Shown here piece after piece: positions 5,625 through 6,227 of a DNA stretch of 6,227 bases (positions are counted from its first letter, which is position 1; each line of letters begins with the position of its first letter). The position numbers and the translations under genes were made by a program. Origin of the DNA: Thermodesulfobacteriales bacterium (lineage in GTDB: Bacteria > Desulfobacterota_D > UBA1144 > Nemesobacterales > UBA2774); contig SPCL01000123.1 in the NCBI GenBank assembly GCA_004525335.1, forward strand, positions 1 through 6,227, in the 5' to 3' direction. The notes below the pieces were generated by a model. The model saw nothing but the letters and a program-made list of their open reading frames with translations. It did not search any database and had not been told where the DNA came from.

Positions 5625-6227
5625 ATGAACAAAAACAAAATAGAGCCGATTCATAATGCAGGCGATGGGCCAATGAGTGTTGCTGTGTTTCTATCAGGAT
5701 CTGGGACTAATTTTATTGCTATTCATGAAGAGCAAAAAAGGCTTCAAAAGAAAGGTGAAAAAAATTACGGAAGAATCGATCTCGTGTTCACGAACGTTCC
5801 CAACTGTATGGGAGCTCAATTAGCAGAAGAATACGGAATTCCTGTTGCCAATCTTAGTTCTAAGAAATTTTTTGAAATAATAGAAAAGCATCCTGATGAT
5901 GAACAGATGAGAGATTCTTATGATGCAGCGGTTATAACTACAATAGAAGAATTCTGTGAGCCTGATATTATTGTCCTTGCAGGCTATAGAAGGCGACTCG
6001 GAGGGCTTTTTTTGAATAGATACAAAAACAGAGTTATTAATCTCTACCCAGGTGACACAACTAAAGATTATCTGGTTAAAGGAGTGGACGCTGCTATTCA
6101 AGCGATAAACGCCGGAGAGGCTTTTATTCAGTGCACTGTCTTCTTGCAAAAAGAGAACGAGCGCTTCGGCCCTGCCCTTTTACAATCTGCTCCAATTTCG
6201 CTTCAGGGCTTTACGGAAGATGATAGA
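5625..6227 (+). CDS. formyltransferase-fold protein related to PurN, catalytic positions altered; C-terminus cut by window edge
   Basis: 201 codons are visible, to the window end. The fold is that of glycinamide ribonucleotide formyltransferase. Numbering from the internal Met at 5673, SVAVFLSGSGTNF (2-14) is the phosphate-binding loop, VFTNVPNC (38-45) the second Rossmann strand, YGIPV (54-58) the next, and DIIVLAGYRRRL (98-109) matches the DVVVLAGFMRIL block of PurN. The expected NxHP catalytic segment is NLYPGD (123-128): Asn kept, His replaced by Tyr. The HFVTDELDGGP region aligns with FLQKENERFGP (157-167), so catalytic Asp appears as Arg164. Transformylase activity on GAR is therefore doubtful, and the name purN is not given. 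I prefer ATG 5625 over ATG 5673 because GPM before the Rossmann strand resembles N-terminal extensions I recall in related formyltransferase-like proteins; a weak GAGAGA lies 10 nt upstream. Divergent from cdsA. Confidence 0.72.
   Translation, partial: MNKNKIEPIHNAGDGPMSVAVFLSGSGTNFIAIHEEQKRLQKKGEKNYGRIDLVFTNVPNCMGAQLAEEYGIPVANLSSKKFFEIIEKHPDDEQMRDSYDAAVITTIEEFCEPDIIVLAGYRRRLGGLFLNRYKNRVINLYPGDTTKDYLVKGVDAAIQAINAGEAFIQCTVFLQKENERFGPALLQSAPISLQGFTEDDR

Noticed and set aside
5555..5638. 28-residue N-terminal extension of cdsA
   Set aside because: Sequence before MSNPLQ is unlike CdsA and would overlap the divergent gene; treated as untranslated upstream region.
5820..6149. 109-codon minus-strand open frame
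   Set aside because: Antisense to the formyltransferase-like gene, whose frame has clear homology; no motif in this one.

Overview
The window holds seven genes and reads as chromosomal envelope-lipid territory of a Gram-negative (two-membrane) bacterium. It has an inner-membrane MlaE/MlaF/MlaD transporter, and that transporter is paired with a lipoprotein carrying an outer-membrane-type sorting signal. Base composition is moderately low in GC (about 40 percent by eye) and codon use looks uniform. There are no transposases, tRNAs, rRNAs or CRISPR repeats. The sequence does not allow a confident taxonomic call; the operon style would fit deltaproteobacterial or related lineages, but that is only an impression.

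Layout. Positions 3536 down to 1 (minus strand) form a tight four-gene operon: a STAS-MlaE fusion permease, the MlaF ATPase, an MlaD-type MCE protein with a long helical tail, and an ABC-transport auxiliary lipoprotein cut by the window start. Junctions are 1 bp, 22 bp and a 4-bp ATGA overlap, so transcription and translation are probably coupled. A 96-bp divergent region (3537-3632) separates this operon from a plus-strand gene for an eight-helix membrane protein of unknown function (3633-4694). That gene converges on cdsA (minus, 4691-5554): the two share TTAA as overlapping stop codons inside a small hairpin. cdsA is in turn divergent from a formyltransferase-like (PurN fold) gene on the plus strand, which runs off the right end.

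How the genes fit together. CdsA makes CDP-diacylglycerol, the precursor of bacterial phospholipids. The Mla-type complex would move phospholipids between inner and outer membranes. MlaF powers MlaE, the fused STAS domain replaces the separate MlaB subunit, MlaD gathers lipid above the permease, and the lipoprotein probably docks the system to the outer membrane in place of MlaC/MlaA. The unknown membrane protein sits between these two lipid functions.

Most of the window is recognisable. The items most worth a second look are the PurN-like protein, whose catalytic His and Asp positions are substituted, and the uncharacterised membrane protein with paired His and Asp-Glu motifs in or near membrane segments. 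I see no clear evidence of a wholly new multi-gene system.
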